Origin: Thiocystis violacea
Lineage (GTDB): Bacteria > Pseudomonadota > Gammaproteobacteria > Chromatiales > Chromatiaceae
Direction of reading: 5' to 3'
DNA: 64,000 nt
Assembly (NCBI RefSeq): GCF_016583575.1
Contig: NZ_NRRG01000010.1
Span: 1 to 64,000 of the forward strand
Below, in pieces: positions 46,075 to 55,793 of this stretch; position 1 is the stretch's first letter; every line of letters starts with the position of its first letter. A program made the position numbers and the translations under genes. The notes beneath the pieces are model-generated. The model was not told the DNA's origin and did no database searches. It saw only the letters and a list, made by a program, of their open reading frames with translations.

Positions 46075-47007
46075 GTGAAGAAGATCAGCATCGTAGGCGC
46101 GGGCCGGGTCGGCGAAACCACGGCCCAGATTCTCGCCGAAGAGGAGTATTGCCGGGAAATCGCCCTGTTCGACGTGCGCGAGGACGTGCCGGACGGCGTC
46201 GCGCTGGATATCCTCCAGGCCGCGCCTTTTTTCAAGTTCGACTGCCTGGTGCGCGGCGGCAACGATCCCGAGATCCTGCGCGATTCCGAACTGGTGATCA
46301 TCACGGCCGGCTTTCCCCGCAAACCGGGGATGTCGCGCGCGGACGTCCTGGAGAGCAATGTCCGCATCATCGACGAGGTCACCGATCACATCCTGGCCTT
46401 CGCGCCGGAGGCCATGATCCTGATGGTCTCCAATCCGGTCGATACCCTGACCTATCGCGCCGCTCGACGCACCGGCTGGCCGCGCGGGCGCGTGTTCGGA
46501 CAGGCCGGCGTTCTGGATGCCTCCCGCATGGCGGCCTTCATCGCCCAGGAAACGGGCTTCTCCGCCCTGGACATCACGACCATGGTGCTGGGCGGTCACG
46601 GCGATACCATGGTTCCGGTCCCGCGATTCTGCACGATCAACGGCATCCCCATTTCCCATTTTCTGTCGGAAGAACGCATCGAGGCGATCAACGAGCGAAC
46701 CCGCACGGGAGGCGCGGAAATCCTCGCCCTGCGCAAGAACTCCAGCGCCTATGACGCCCCAGGCGCGGCCGTCGCCACCATGGTGGATGCGATCGTCAAC
46801 GACCGCGGACGGCTGCTACCCTGCGTGGCCTTGCTCGATGGCGAATACGGCGAGACCGATATCGCCATGGGCGTCCCCTGCGTACTTGGCGAACAGGGCA
46901 TCAAATCGATCGTCGAACTCGATCTCAACGCGCGAGAACGGGCGGATTTCGACCAATCCGTCGTCGCCGTGCGCGCGGAGATCGAGCGTTTGACGGATAT
47001 CCACTAG
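46075..47007 (+). CDS. mdh: Malate dehydrogenase, LDH-like type
   Basis: A 310-residue NAD-dependent enzyme. The Rossmann motif is IVGAGRVGETTA (5-16), followed by the substrate loop AGFPRKPGMSR, with Arg rather than the LDH Gln at the specificity position. The catalytic histidine is in VLGGHGDTMVP. This bacterial/archaeal LDH-like form is typical of Chloroflexus and many phototrophs and differs from the E. coli enzyme. The GTG start has GGAGGAG and GGAG upstream. It is 99 bp after the malic enzyme gene. Confidence 0.95.
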   Translation: MKKISIVGAGRVGETTAQILAEEEYCREIALFDVREDVPDGVALDILQAAPFFKFDCLVRGGNDPEILRDSELVIITAGFPRKPGMSRADVLESNVRIIDEVTDHILAFAPEAMILMVSNPVDTLTYRAARRTGWPRGRVFGQAGVLDASRMAAFIAQETGFSALDITTMVLGGHGDTMVPVPRFCTINGIPISHFLSEERIEAINERTRTGGAEILALRKNSSAYDAPGAAVATMVDAIVNDRGRLLPCVALLDGEYGETDIAMGVPCVLGEQGIKSIVELDLNARERADFDQSVVAVRAEIERLTDIH

Positions 47008-47209
47008 GGCGCCGGACAGGCGTCGATCCAGATCGTCAGGGCCAGCGGCGTTCGGAGTACGCCGGCCCTATCCCGCGCGATAGCCGGGCCAGGATGGCGA
47101 GTTTTCGCTTTATCGCCGTCTTACGAACATAATCCCCGACTCGATCATCAACAGGCACCGTTCGACGAGGGGGTGACATCCGTTGAACGGATTGGCCAGG
47201 AGCGAGCTT

Positions 47210-48505
47210 ATGACGAACGAAACCATCACCGTCATCAACAACGCCACCGGCGAGAGGCACGATTTCCCGCTTCGGCAAGGCACCCTGGGGCCGGCCGCCG
47301 TGGATATCTCGTCGCTGTATAAGGAAGCCGGTTTCTTTACCTACGATCCGGGCTTCATGTCGACGGCCAGTTGCAACAGCAGCATCACCTTCATCGACGG
47401 CGAGGAGGGGGTGCTTCTCTATCGCGGCTATCCGATCGATCAATTGGCCACCAAGGCGAGTTTTCTCGAGGTCGCCTACCTGCTGCTCTACGGCGATCTG
47501 CCCGACGAGAAAGCCCTGGTCAGCTTCGAGAAGATGATCATGCATCACACCATGCTCAACGAGAACCTGAAGAATTTTCTCGACGGGTTCCACTACGACG
47601 CCCACCCGATGTCGATATTGGTCGGTGTCGTCGGCTCCCTGTCGGCCTTCTATCACGACTCATTGAGCGTCAATGATCCGAGACACCGCGAGATCTCGGC
47701 CCACCGCCTGATCGCCAAGCTGCCGACCATCGCCGCCGCGGCCTATAAGCACAGCGTTGGCGAGCCCATCATGTACCCGCGCAACGACCTGCGTTACTGC
47801 GCCAATTTTCTCCAGATGATGTTCGCCACGCCCTGCGAGGCTTACAAGCCGGGCTTGATCGCCGAGAAGGCGATGAATCTCCTCTTCATCCTTCACGCGG
47901 ATCACGAGCAGAACGCCAGTACCTCGACGGTGCGCCTGGCGGCCAGCTCGGGGGCGAATCCCTTCGCCTGCGTCGCGGCCGGCATCGCCTCGCTGTGGGG
48001 CCCCGCGCACGGCGGCGCCAACGAGGCGGTGCTGGACATGCTGCTGGAGATCGGCGATGTCAAGAATGTCCAGCGTTACATCGAAAAGGCCAAGGACAAG
48101 GACGACCCATTCCGTCTGATGGGCTTCGGGCACCGGGTCTACAAGAATTACGATCCGCGCGCCAAGATCATCCGCGAGGTCTGTCATCAGGTTCTGGAAG
48201 AGCTGGCCGACGCCAATAATCCGCTGTTCGAGTTGGCGATGGAACTGGAGGCAATCGCGCTGAGCGACGAGTATTTCGTCGAGCGTAAGCTGTACCCGAA
48301 CGTGGACTTCTATTCCGGCATCATCTATCAGGCACTCGGGATTCCGCGCAATATGTTCACCGTGATGTTCGCGGTCGCACGCACGGTGGGCTGGGTCTCG
48401 CACTGGATGGAGATGATGTCGGATTCCAACAACCGCATCGGCCGGCCCAGACAGATCTACCGCGGACCGAGCCAGCGCGACTATCTGCCGATCTCGAAAC
48501 GCTAG
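47210..48505 (+). CDS. gltA: Citrate synthase
   Basis: A 431-residue hexameric-type (II) citrate synthase. Catalytic residues appear in [15 protein letters not shown] (His), [13 protein letters not shown] (His) and [16 protein letters not shown] (Asp). The N-terminal beta-domain (residues 1-45) is present, as in NADH-inhibited gammaproteobacterial enzymes. The start at 47210 (MTNETITVI) has AGGAG eight bases upstream; a TTG 27 bases earlier is rejected. The stop TAG shares the palindrome CTAG with the convergent gene. Confidence 0.96.
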   Translation: MTNETITVINNATGERHDFPLRQGTLGPAAVDISSLYKEAGFFTYDPGFMSTASCNSSITFIDGEEGVLLYRGYPIDQLATKASFLEVAYLLLYGDLPDEKALVSFEKMIMHHTMLNENLKNFLDGFHYDAHPMSILVGVVGSLSAFYHDSLSVNDPRHREISAHRLIAKLPTIAAAAYKHSVGEPIMYPRNDLRYCANFLQMMFATPCEAYKPGLIAEKAMNLLFILHADHEQNASTSTVRLAASSGANPFACVAAGIASLWGPAHGGANEAVLDMLLEIGDVKNVQRYIEKAKDKDDPFRLMGFGHRVYKNYDPRAKIIREVCHQVLEELADANNPLFELAMELEAIALSDEYFVERKLYPNVDFYSGIIYQALGIPRNMFTVMFAVARTVGWVSHWMEMMSDSNNRIGRPRQIYRGPSQRDYLPISKR

Positions 48506-49116
48506 CCGGGATCCGCTTCCGAGAGCATCCGCTCCACCTCCGCGAGGTCGGCGCCCAGTCGCGGTCTGTCAGTGATGGGATCCAGGGGCGGATGCCGGCG
48601 CGCGCGCGCCGGCAGTACGATGAGTTCGAATGGCGTCTCGCCGGCCATGAAACGAAATGCCGGGTGAGTGCCGCGCTGGCCGCCGGAATAGCGCAGAGCA
48701 CGCTCGGCTTCCCGCCAGGGAATCCGCTTCTCGGCCAAGACGAAGAGCACATCCTCGGGGCGATCGGCGAATAGAAACAGCTCGACGCCGCCGTGCCGAT
48801 CGCCCACTCCCATCAGGACCGAGCCGATCAGCCGGGGGTGGAAATCCTCGAACATCCGCATCGCCTGGACGGCCTCGCGCCGGAGCGTCTGACTTTCGCG
48901 CGCCTGGGCCGATCCCAGGAACAGCCGGCGCTGCGTCAGCACCGCGTCCCGGATCACTTCGTTGGATGGCCAGTGTCGCCGGTCGAGGACGCCGGTCCGC
49001 TCGGCCGCCTTACGCCGCGCCGACTCGAAATCGGGCAACGCCTGCTCGACCATGATCCGGGCGGCCTCGTAAGCCAGGCGTTCCTTCATCACACTCGAAC
49101 GGTCGCGCCCAGACAT
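48502..49116 (-). CDS. Conserved hypothetical protein, possible nucleotidyltransferase fold
   Basis: A 204-residue cytosolic protein. The N-terminus is helical ([34 protein letters not shown]), and a C-terminal alpha/beta part has [40 protein letters not shown], with the G-S/x..D...LF pattern found in some nucleotidyltransferases. I recall similar proteins of unknown function in Xanthomonas and other gammaproteobacteria. The catalytic residues are not clear. It is convergent with gltA, and the two stop codons share CTAG. Confidence 0.75.
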   Translation of the reverse strand: MSGRDRSSVMKERLAYEAARIMVEQALPDFESARRKAAERTGVLDRRHWPSNEVIRDAVLTQRRLFLGSAQARESQTLRREAVQAMRMFEDFHPRLIGSVLMGVGDRHGGVELFLFADRPEDVLFVLAEKRIPWREAERALRYSGGQRGTHPAFRFMAGETPFELIVLPARARRHPPLDPITDRPRLGADLAEVERMLSEADPG

Positions 49117-49620
49117 CTGAAGATTTCCTCCGCTGTCGATGTTCGTTCACGGCCCCATGACGATCACGAATGGACCAGGGCATCCGACCCGCCGGCCTTC
49201 CGATGGCCGAGGCCCTGAATGTAACGACGGAGACCGCTTCCGGGATTCCAGACTCATCGCGGGACTAGCACGACACCTCGTCGATGTGGCTATAATGGAT
49301 CGCAGCTTTTCCTAGCCGTTATACCCTAGGGTGTTAGGGCGAAAGGGATCACATGGAGATCGAGGAATTGAATCAGGGAAGCGAACCCATGATCCCTAGT
49401 CTACCGAGCCAGCAACGGCCGCGCCAATCCCCGCACCCCACGACCGCGATCGTCTCCGCCGTCTCGCTCGACCGACTCCGCGGAGACCAATGCCTGGCAC
49501 GCAGAATGGAGGCTACCGCATCATGTTCCTTACGCCATCGGCAATCTTTGGTATCTTTCGAGGCCGGCACGCGAATCCAGATCACTTACTCCGCGACGGG
49601 TACGGCCCAGCGAGATAACT
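49117..49620. other. Intergenic region upstream of the pilus operon
   Basis: This 504-bp space holds the pilM promoter region. A TATAAT (49291-49296) is present without a good -35 box. The perfect 10-bp palindrome ACCCTAGGGT (49323-49332) follows. A 97-codon forward frame at 49353-49646 has an atypical composition and overlaps pilM, so I rejected it. Confidence 0.45.
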
Positions 49621-50694
49621 ATGTTTGGTCTCACTCGCAAGAATAGCCCCCTGTTGGGCATCGATATCAGCTCGACGGCCATCAAGCTGGTCGAACTCTC
49701 CCGGACATTGGGATCGCAGGCGACGCATTTTCGCGTCGAGCACTATGCGATCGAGCCTCTTCCGGCGAACGCCGTCGTGGAAAAGAAGATCGCCGAACCG
49801 GAGGCGGTGGGTCTGTGCATCCGCAAGGCCTTGAGCAAGGCGGGAACCAAGAACAAGCGAGTCGCCATCGCGGTGGCGGGGTCGGCGGTCATCACCAAGG
49901 TGATCACGCTACCGGCGAACCTCACGGATGCCGAGATGGAGAACCAGATCCAGCTCGAGGCCGATCAGTACATCCCCTACCCGTTGGAGGAAGTCAATCT
50001 CGACTTCAACGTCATCGGCCCGTCCCAGAACAGTCCGGAGCTGGTCGATGTACTGCTGGCGGCCTCGCGGCGGGAGAACGTGGATGACCGTGTGAGCGCC
50101 CTCGATATCGCCGGCCTGGAGGCCATCGTGGTCGACGTGGAAGCCTACGCCATGGAGAACGCCTGCTCGCTCCTGCAGCGTGGAAAGCCGGACGAACGGA
50201 CCACCCAGATCACCGCCGTGGTGGACGTGGGCGCCTCGACGACAACGCTCCACGTTCTGAACAAGGGCCAGATCATTTATACCCGCGAGCAGAATTTCGG
50301 GGGTCGGCAACTGAAGGAAGAGGTTCAGCGCCGCTATAGCCTGACGAGCGAGCAGGCGACACAGCAGATACTCGATGGCGACGTCGCGGAAAATTACGAA
50401 ATCGACGTCCTGAATCCTTTCAAGGAAGCCCTGGCCCAGCAGATCGGTCGGGCGCTCCAGTTCTTCTACTCGGGCACGACCTTCAACAAGGTCGATCAGA
50501 TCCTCCTGGCCGGAGGCCCCGCGAGCATTCCAAGGATCGACGCACTCGTGGAGGACCGGCTGAAGATCCCCACCATGGTCGCCAATCCGTTCGACCAGAT
50601 GTCGCTCTCACCGGACATCAAGTCCCAGCAACTCATGCGCGAGGCTCCCGCGATGATGGTCGCGGTCGGCCTTGCCCTGCGAGGGTTCGATTAG
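49621..50694 (+). CDS. pilM: Type IV pilus inner-membrane platform protein PilM
   Basis: A 357-residue actin-like cytoplasmic ATPase. It begins LGIDISSTAIKLVELSR (13-29), the PilM/FtsA nucleotide-binding motif, and later has VDVGASTTTLHVLNKG and ILLAGGPASIPRID. It binds the PilN tail to link the cytoplasmic motor to the inner-membrane complex. It starts the pilMNOPQ operon; its TAG directly precedes the pilN ATG. Confidence 0.95.
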   Translation: MFGLTRKNSPLLGIDISSTAIKLVELSRTLGSQATHFRVEHYAIEPLPANAVVEKKIAEPEAVGLCIRKALSKAGTKNKRVAIAVAGSAVITKVITLPANLTDAEMENQIQLEADQYIPYPLEEVNLDFNVIGPSQNSPELVDVLLAASRRENVDDRVSALDIAGLEAIVVDVEAYAMENACSLLQRGKPDERTTQITAVVDVGASTTTLHVLNKGQIIYTREQNFGGRQLKEEVQRRYSLTSEQATQQILDGDVAENYEIDVLNPFKEALAQQIGRALQFFYSGTTFNKVDQILLAGGPASIPRIDALVEDRLKIPTMVANPFDQMSLSPDIKSQQLMREAPAMMVAVGLALRGFD

Positions 50695-51312
50695 ATGGCG
50701 CGCATCAACCTACTCCCCTGGCGCGAAGCCGCGCGCCAGCAACGCAAGCAGGATTTTCTGGTCGCCGGGGGAATCGCGCTGGGCGTGGCTCTCGCGTTCG
50801 CGGTGCTGACGCATTTCTACTTCGAGGACCGGATCAGCGGCCAGCAGGCCAGGAACCGATACATCCAGACCGAAATCGCCGGTCTCGATCGCAAGATCAA
50901 GGAAATCCAGGAGCTGGAGAAAACCAAAGCCGACCTCCTGGCACGCATGGAGATCATTCAGCGGCTCCAGAAGAGTCGTCCGGAGATCGTGCGGCTGTTC
51001 GATGAACTGGTGACCGCCATACCGGAGGGCGTCTATCTGACCAAGCTCGAGCAGACCGGCAAATCCATCGTGCTGGAGGGACGAGCCCAGTCGAATGCGC
51101 GTGTCTCGGCCTTCATGGGTCGGATCGAGGGCTCTAAAGCGATCGGTAAGCCCCGACTGATGTTAATCGAGAACAAGGACAAGACAGGCACCGGCCTCAG
51201 CCATTTCCGCCTCTCTTTCGACCAGGTCAGCCAAAGCGCGGAAAACGAGGCGGAAGCGTCCGCGAAACCGGCGGCACGCAAACCAGCGCCTAAGGCCAAG
51301 GCCAAGACCTAA
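50695..51312 (+). CDS. pilN: Type IV pilus assembly protein PilN
   Basis: A 205-residue bitopic protein. It begins MARINLLPWREAARQQRKQDF, the conserved PilM-binding INLLPWR motif, followed by a transmembrane helix (about 23-42), a coiled coil (45-80) and a periplasmic ferredoxin-like domain. The C-terminal 30 residues are an Ala/Lys-rich tail. It pairs with PilO. Confidence 0.94.
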   Translation: MARINLLPWREAARQQRKQDFLVAGGIALGVALAFAVLTHFYFEDRISGQQARNRYIQTEIAGLDRKIKEIQELEKTKADLLARMEIIQRLQKSRPEIVRLFDELVTAIPEGVYLTKLEQTGKSIVLEGRAQSNARVSAFMGRIEGSKAIGKPRLMLIENKDKTGTGLSHFRLSFDQVSQSAENEAEASAKPAARKPAPKAKAKT

Positions 51313-51358
51313 CCTGTCTCCAAGGTGAGGCACCAAGCAATCCGAACGGGATCGGCTC

Positions 51359-51973
51359 ATGGACCTGAATGAACTCAACCAACTCGATCTGAACAGCTTC
51401 GGTGAGTGGCCGACGCCGGTTAAGGCGGTCGCCATCCTGCTGGCCTGTCTCGCGGTCGGGGGCTTGACCTATTACCTCGACACCAAGGATCAGCGCGACC
51501 GACTCGCGCGCGAGCAGACCAGCGAGCAGGAGTTGCGCTCCACCCTCGAGGTGAAGCAGCAGAAAGCGGCGAATCTGGAAGCCTATCGTAATCAGCTCGC
51601 GGAGATGAAGGAATCATTCGGCGCCATGCTGCGGCAGTTGCCCAATCGGACCGAGGTCGCCTCCCTGCTCGTCGACGTGTCTCAGACGGGGCTGGCGAAT
51701 GGACTGGAATTCGAGCTTTTCCAACCCGAGAGCGAGCTCGGGAAGGATTTTTACGCCGAACTTCCCATCCGCATCAAGGTGAATGGCACCTACCATGATT
51801 TCGGTCGCTTCATCAGCGGGCTGGCCGCGCTGCCGCGCATCGTGACCATCCATGACGTGCAAATCGTCGGTGCCGGTAGCAAGTCGCCGACACAAGCGCC
51901 CGCGGACGAGAAGCTGGCCCTCCAGGCGACTGTCAAGACCTATCGCTATCTGGATGAGGAGACGGCTCAATGA
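51359..51973 (+). CDS. pilO: Type IV pilus assembly protein PilO
   Basis: A 204-residue bitopic membrane protein with a transmembrane helix near 22-39, a coiled coil (45-85, with QKAANLEAYRNQLAEMKESFG) and a periplasmic PilO domain (LLVDVSQTGLANGLEFELFQPE; ELPIRIKVNGTYHDFGRFISGLAALPRIVTIHDV). It forms a heterodimer with PilN. Its stop overlaps the pilP start. Confidence 0.95.
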   Translation: MDLNELNQLDLNSFGEWPTPVKAVAILLACLAVGGLTYYLDTKDQRDRLAREQTSEQELRSTLEVKQQKAANLEAYRNQLAEMKESFGAMLRQLPNRTEVASLLVDVSQTGLANGLEFELFQPESELGKDFYAELPIRIKVNGTYHDFGRFISGLAALPRIVTIHDVQIVGAGSKSPTQAPADEKLALQATVKTYRYLDEETAQ

Positions 51974-52500
51974 GACGTCGTCGGAATATGCAGCAACTCG
52001 CGTGGCTCCTTCCCGTCTTCGCACTCGCCGGATGCGGCGGCGACAACATGGGAGATCTCGAGACCTATGTCCAGACCGTCAAGGCACGGCCTCCAGGTCC
52101 GATCGAGCCATTGCCCGAGATCCAGCCGGTCGACACCTTTGTCTACGAGCCGGGCGAGCGGCGTAACCCCTTCATGCCGGACGCTCAAACGGCTCCGGAT
52201 GAGGAGGTCGCGCTCGACAATGGGCTGGCTCCCGACCAGACGCGCCGGAAGGAAGAGCTTGAAAGCTATCCGCTGGATTCCCTTCGCATGGTTGGAACCC
52301 TTGAGCTTGAGAATGCTCGCTGGGGGTTGATCCGGACCAAGGAGGGGATTCTGCATCGCGTCAAGGTCGGTAACTACCTGGGACAGAATAACGGCCGGAT
52401 CACCGTGATCGGGCAAGACGCGATCCAGTTGACTGAAATCGTCTCCGATGCGCCTGGCCAATGGCGCGAACGCGCGGCCACGGTTGCGCTGACCCAATGA
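51970..52500 (+). CDS. pilP: Type IV pilus lipoprotein PilP
   Basis: A 176-residue lipoprotein with the lipobox LAGC and Cys22. The periplasmic part has ERRNPFM, LESYPLDSLRMVGTLELENARWGLIRTKEG and HRVKVGNYLGQNNGRI, the beta-sandwich that contacts PilQ. GAGGAG precedes the start, which overlaps the pilO stop by four bases. Confidence 0.95.
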   Translation: MRRRRNMQQLAWLLPVFALAGCGGDNMGDLETYVQTVKARPPGPIEPLPEIQPVDTFVYEPGERRNPFMPDAQTAPDEEVALDNGLAPDQTRRKEELESYPLDSLRMVGTLELENARWGLIRTKEGILHRVKVGNYLGQNNGRITVIGQDAIQLTEIVSDAPGQWRERAATVALTQ

Positions 52501-52520
52501 TCCGTGGAGGGAAGACTGCG

Positions 52521-54902
52521 ATGAACAGCCCATACCAAAGAGGCCGGCTGGCCAGGCCGTGCCCCAGGCTGAAAACCCAAGCCCTGGCATTCGCGGGACG
52601 CCTGGGGTGGACCGCCATGCTCTTGGCCCTGGTGATGCCGGCGTGGGCCACGGATCTACAGAATGTCCAGTTCGCCGCGCTTCCTGGCGGTCAGGTCGAA
52701 ATTCAGTTGAACCTGACCGGACCCGTTTCCACGCCCGAGACCTTCGCCACCGAGTCCCCCGCTCGCATCGCCATGGATTTTCCGGGCGTGACCAGCCAGC
52801 TCGAAGGCAAATCGGTGCCCATCGGAATCGGAGCGGTTCACAGCCTGGTCGCCGTCGAGGCCAGCGATCGGACCCGCGTGGTGCTCAATCTCACCGATCC
52901 GGTTCCCTACGAGGTCAGCGCCTCCGGTAACCGGGTGACGATCAAGGTGGCGAATCAGAGCAAGGCCGCCGTTGTAGCGCCCGCGCCGCCTCCGCCCCCG
53001 GTCGAGGCTCCCCCGACACAGGCCGCCGCCCAACAAGCCGGCGCGGCCGAGCCTCCCGCTTGGAGCTATCCAGCCCAGGCCCGCCGGGCCGCCGGGACCG
53101 GACCCGCCGTGCGTGACATCGATTTTCGTCGCGGCTCCAGTGGCGAGGGTCGGGTCATGATCCGGCTGCCAAGTTCCAATACGCGGGTGGCCGTGCGCGA
53201 GCAGGCCAGCCGAGTCTATGTGGATCTCTACGAGACATCCCTGCCGCAGCGGCTGTTCCGCCGACTCGACGTGATCGATTTCGCCACTCCGGTGACGGCC
53301 GTCGAATCGCGGCCCAATGGAGGCAACGTGGAAATCGAGGTCCAGACCGAGGGGGATTTCGATTACATGGCCTACCAGACCGACGAAATGTTCACCCTCG
53401 ATTTCCGGCCCTTGACGCCGGCCGAGAAGGAAGATATCGCCAGGCAAAAGGTCGTTTATGAAGGCGACCGACTCTCGCTGAATTTCCAGGATATCGAGGT
53501 GCGCGCGGTTCTTCAGGTGCTGGCCGACTTCACCGATCTGAATCTCGTGGCCAGCGACAGCGTACAGGGAAACATCACCCTGCGTCTGAAGAACGTGCCC
53601 TGGGATCAGGCCCTGGACATCATTCTCAAGACAAAGGGTTTGGCGATGCGCCAGAACGGAAACGTCGTCATGGTGGCACCCGCGCAGGAACTCGCGGCTC
53701 AGGAACAGCTTGAGATGGAGTCCAACGCAAAGATCGAGGAGTTGGCCCCACTTCGCACCGAGTTCATCCAGATCAACTATGCCAAGGCATCGGAGATAGC
53801 CGCCGTCCTGAAAGGAACGATCAGCCTGGCCAGTGCTGTAAAAGCGATAACGCCGAGCACATCGCGATCGCCCGGAGCCAGTGGCCGCTCTGGCTCGACA
53901 CCCAGCCTACCGGACGGTGCGGCTGGTTCCGGCCGAGTGCAGGGGGTTATGTCGCCTCGTGGCTCGGTTACCTTCGATGATCGTACTAACACGCTGATCG
54001 TGCAGGACACCTTGGCGAATCTTGAGGAAATCCGCCGAGTCATCGGTTTACTCGACGTGCCGGTTCGCCAAGTCATGATCGAGTCCCGAGTCGTCATCGC
54101 GAATAACAGTTTCGCACGCGACCTGGGTGTCCGCTTCGGTGTTTCCGGCTCCATGGGATCCTTCAAGGACAACGAGCTCCTAATTGGTGGCGGCCAGGAC
54201 GGAAACAACGCGGTCGGGGGCTATGATTCAGGTCCCTTTGGACTCAATACCGATACCGGAACCCGCTACAATTCGACCCTGACGGATGATGATGGCGACG
54301 CCACCCTTATCACCAACCTGCCCGCCAGCACTCTCTTCAACCCATCCGGATCGATTGATTTCCTGATCGGCAAGGTAGGCTCCTATCTGATCCAGTTGGA
54401 ACTCTCGGCCATGCAGCGCGAGGGCCGCGGTGAGATCGTTTCCAGTCCGCGGGTGATTACGTCCGACAAACATCAGGCGACCATCAAGGTTGGTCAGGAG
54501 ATTCCCTACCAGGAGGCCACGGGCGAAGGCAATGCCACCGTCTCCTTCAAGGAAGCGGTGCTCCAGCTCGATGTCACGCCCCAGATCACGCCCGACGATC
54601 GCATCATCATGGATCTGGAGGTCAACAAGGACGCCCCCAACTACTCTCAAAGTGTGCTGGGTGTTCCGCCGGTCGACACCCGATCGGTCAAGACCAATGT
54701 CCTGGTCGACAATGGCGAGACGGTGGTGCTCGGCGGCGTCTTCGAGCGTGAAAAGACCTTCAGCAAGGAACAGGTGCCCTGGCTAGGAGACGTTCCGGTG
54801 TTGGGTCGTCTGTTCAAACAGGAGGCCCGCCAGGACACCAATTCCGAGCTGCTGATTTTCGTCACGCCCAAGATTCTGAAAACCGACGTCATTCAGCGCT
54901 GA
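52521..54902 (+). CDS. pilQ: Type IV pilus secretin PilQ
   Basis: A 793-residue outer-membrane secretin. The signal peptide spans roughly residues 20-46 (ending MPAWATDL). Two AMIN domains follow (about 50-125 and 195-290), separated by a Pro/Ala-rich linker; then an STN/N0 segment (LSLNFQDIEVRAVLQVLADFTDLNLVAS), N1 and the secretin core (VMIESRVVIANNSFARDLG to LFVTPKIL). A Ser/Gly-rich insert lies near 455-480. GGAGGG lies before ATG 52521; an earlier in-frame start is rejected. It forms the pore for the pilus. Confidence 0.96.
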   Translation: MNSPYQRGRLARPCPRLKTQALAFAGRLGWTAMLLALVMPAWATDLQNVQFAALPGGQVEIQLNLTGPVSTPETFATESPARIAMDFPGVTSQLEGKSVPIGIGAVHSLVAVEASDRTRVVLNLTDPVPYEVSASGNRVTIKVANQSKAAVVAPAPPPPPVEAPPTQAAAQQAGAAEPPAWSYPAQARRAAGTGPAVRDIDFRRGSSGEGRVMIRLPSSNTRVAVREQASRVYVDLYETSLPQRLFRRLDVIDFATPVTAVESRPNGGNVEIEVQTEGDFDYMAYQTDEMFTLDFRPLTPAEKEDIARQKVVYEGDRLSLNFQDIEVRAVLQVLADFTDLNLVASDSVQGNITLRLKNVPWDQALDIILKTKGLAMRQNGNVVMVAPAQELAAQEQLEMESNAKIEELAPLRTEFIQINYAKASEIAAVLKGTISLASAVKAITPSTSRSPGASGRSGSTPSLPDGAAGSGRVQGVMSPRGSVTFDDRTNTLIVQDTLANLEEIRRVIGLLDVPVRQVMIESRVVIANNSFARDLGVRFGVSGSMGSFKDNELLIGGGQDGNNAVGGYDSGPFGLNTDTGTRYNSTLTDDDGDATLITNLPASTLFNPSGSIDFLIGKVGSYLIQLELSAMQREGRGEIVSSPRVITSDKHQATIKVGQEIPYQEATGEGNATVSFKEAVLQLDVTPQITPDDRIIMDLEVNKDAPNYSQSVLGVPPVDTRSVKTNVLVDNGETVVLGGVFEREKTFSKEQVPWLGDVPVLGRLFKQEARQDTNSELLIFVTPKILKTDVIQR

Positions 54903-55253
54903 CAGGCATGGCGAGACGCCCCCGGAAAACGGCAAGGGCGTCTCGCCGGAAGTCTTCCCACCCTCTGACTTCGCCTTCCAAGGACGGGATCGTCGAGGCG
55001 GAAAGGCTGTCACACAGGAGGCATCCCATCCCGGCACGAGGTTCCGAGATGGCGATCCGTCCCCAGGCGGTGACACAGGGTAGACCGGCAAGTCTTTGTA
55101 CTATTTAGCGTCCATCGCACCCTTGCGGTTCGAGTCGCCGAATCCAGGGTCAAGTTCTAGCCGCTACCCATCACCGATTCAATCCGCCAAACGCGCGAGG
55201 GTCCGGGCCGACTGGCCTTGCCCAAGCGCTCAAAATCTGGCATACCTTTCGCC
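54903..55253. other. Intergenic region between pilQ and aroK
   Basis: Besides the hairpin at 54910-54947, this 351-bp region holds no recognised gene or motif. An aroK promoter is expected here but cannot be placed. Confidence 0.4.
54910..54947. terminator. Perfect 12-bp stem-loop after pilQ
   Basis: GGCGAGACGCCC (54910-54921) and GGGCGTCTCGCC (54936-54947) are perfectly complementary around a 14-base loop. It starts seven bases after the pilQ stop. No T-run follows, so it may act in transcript stability as well as termination. Confidence 0.6.
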
Positions 55254-55778
55254 ATGATGCGAGCACAGAACATATTTATCGTCGGCCCAATGGGCGCCGG
55301 CAAAAGCACGGTTGGACGACAACTGTCCGAGGCACTCTCCTATACCTTCAAGGATAGCGATCAGGAGATCCAGCGCCGGACGGGGGTCGACATCCCAACG
55401 ATCTTTGAATTCGAGGGCGAGGCCGGCTTTCGCGCCCGTGAGCGCCAGGTCATCGAGGAACTGGTGACGGAGGAGCGCATCGTGCTCGCAACCGGCGGAG
55501 GCGCGGTGCTGAGCCCGGAGAATCGCCAGGATCTGTCCGCGCGCGGTGTCGTCATCTATCTCCATTGCAGCCCGGAACAACAGTTCGCGCGCACCGCGCG
55601 CGATCGCAATCGCCCCCTGCTGGACACCGAGGATCCGCTCAATCGTCTGCGCGAGATCATGGCCGAGCGTGAGCCGCTCTACCGTCAGGTGGCGGACATG
55701 GTGGTCTCCACCGAGAAACGCGGCACCAGTTCGGTGGTCAAGGAGATCTGCCGTCGCATCGAGTCCGAAGACATCTGA
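55254..55778 (+). CDS. aroK: Shikimate kinase
   Basis: A 174-residue P-loop kinase that phosphorylates shikimate on the pathway to chorismate. Walker A is GPMGAGKST (11-19), the substrate region has DSDQEIQRRTGVDIPTIFEFEGEAGFR, and TGGGAV and RPLL complete the active site. MMRAQNIFIVGPMGAGKS aligns with E. coli AroK, so the start is one of the two adjacent ATGs (55254/55257); a TTG 12 codons upstream is rejected. It is followed by aroB after 15 bp. Confidence 0.95.
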   Translation: MMRAQNIFIVGPMGAGKSTVGRQLSEALSYTFKDSDQEIQRRTGVDIPTIFEFEGEAGFRARERQVIEELVTEERIVLATGGGAVLSPENRQDLSARGVVIYLHCSPEQQFARTARDRNRPLLDTEDPLNRLREIMAEREPLYRQVADMVVSTEKRGTSSVVKEICRRIESEDI

Positions 55779-55793
55779 ATCCCGGGATCCAAC

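Noticed and set aside
49353-49646. 97-codon frame upstream of pilM
   Set aside because: Atypical composition, no domain and overlap with pilM, which has the clear start.
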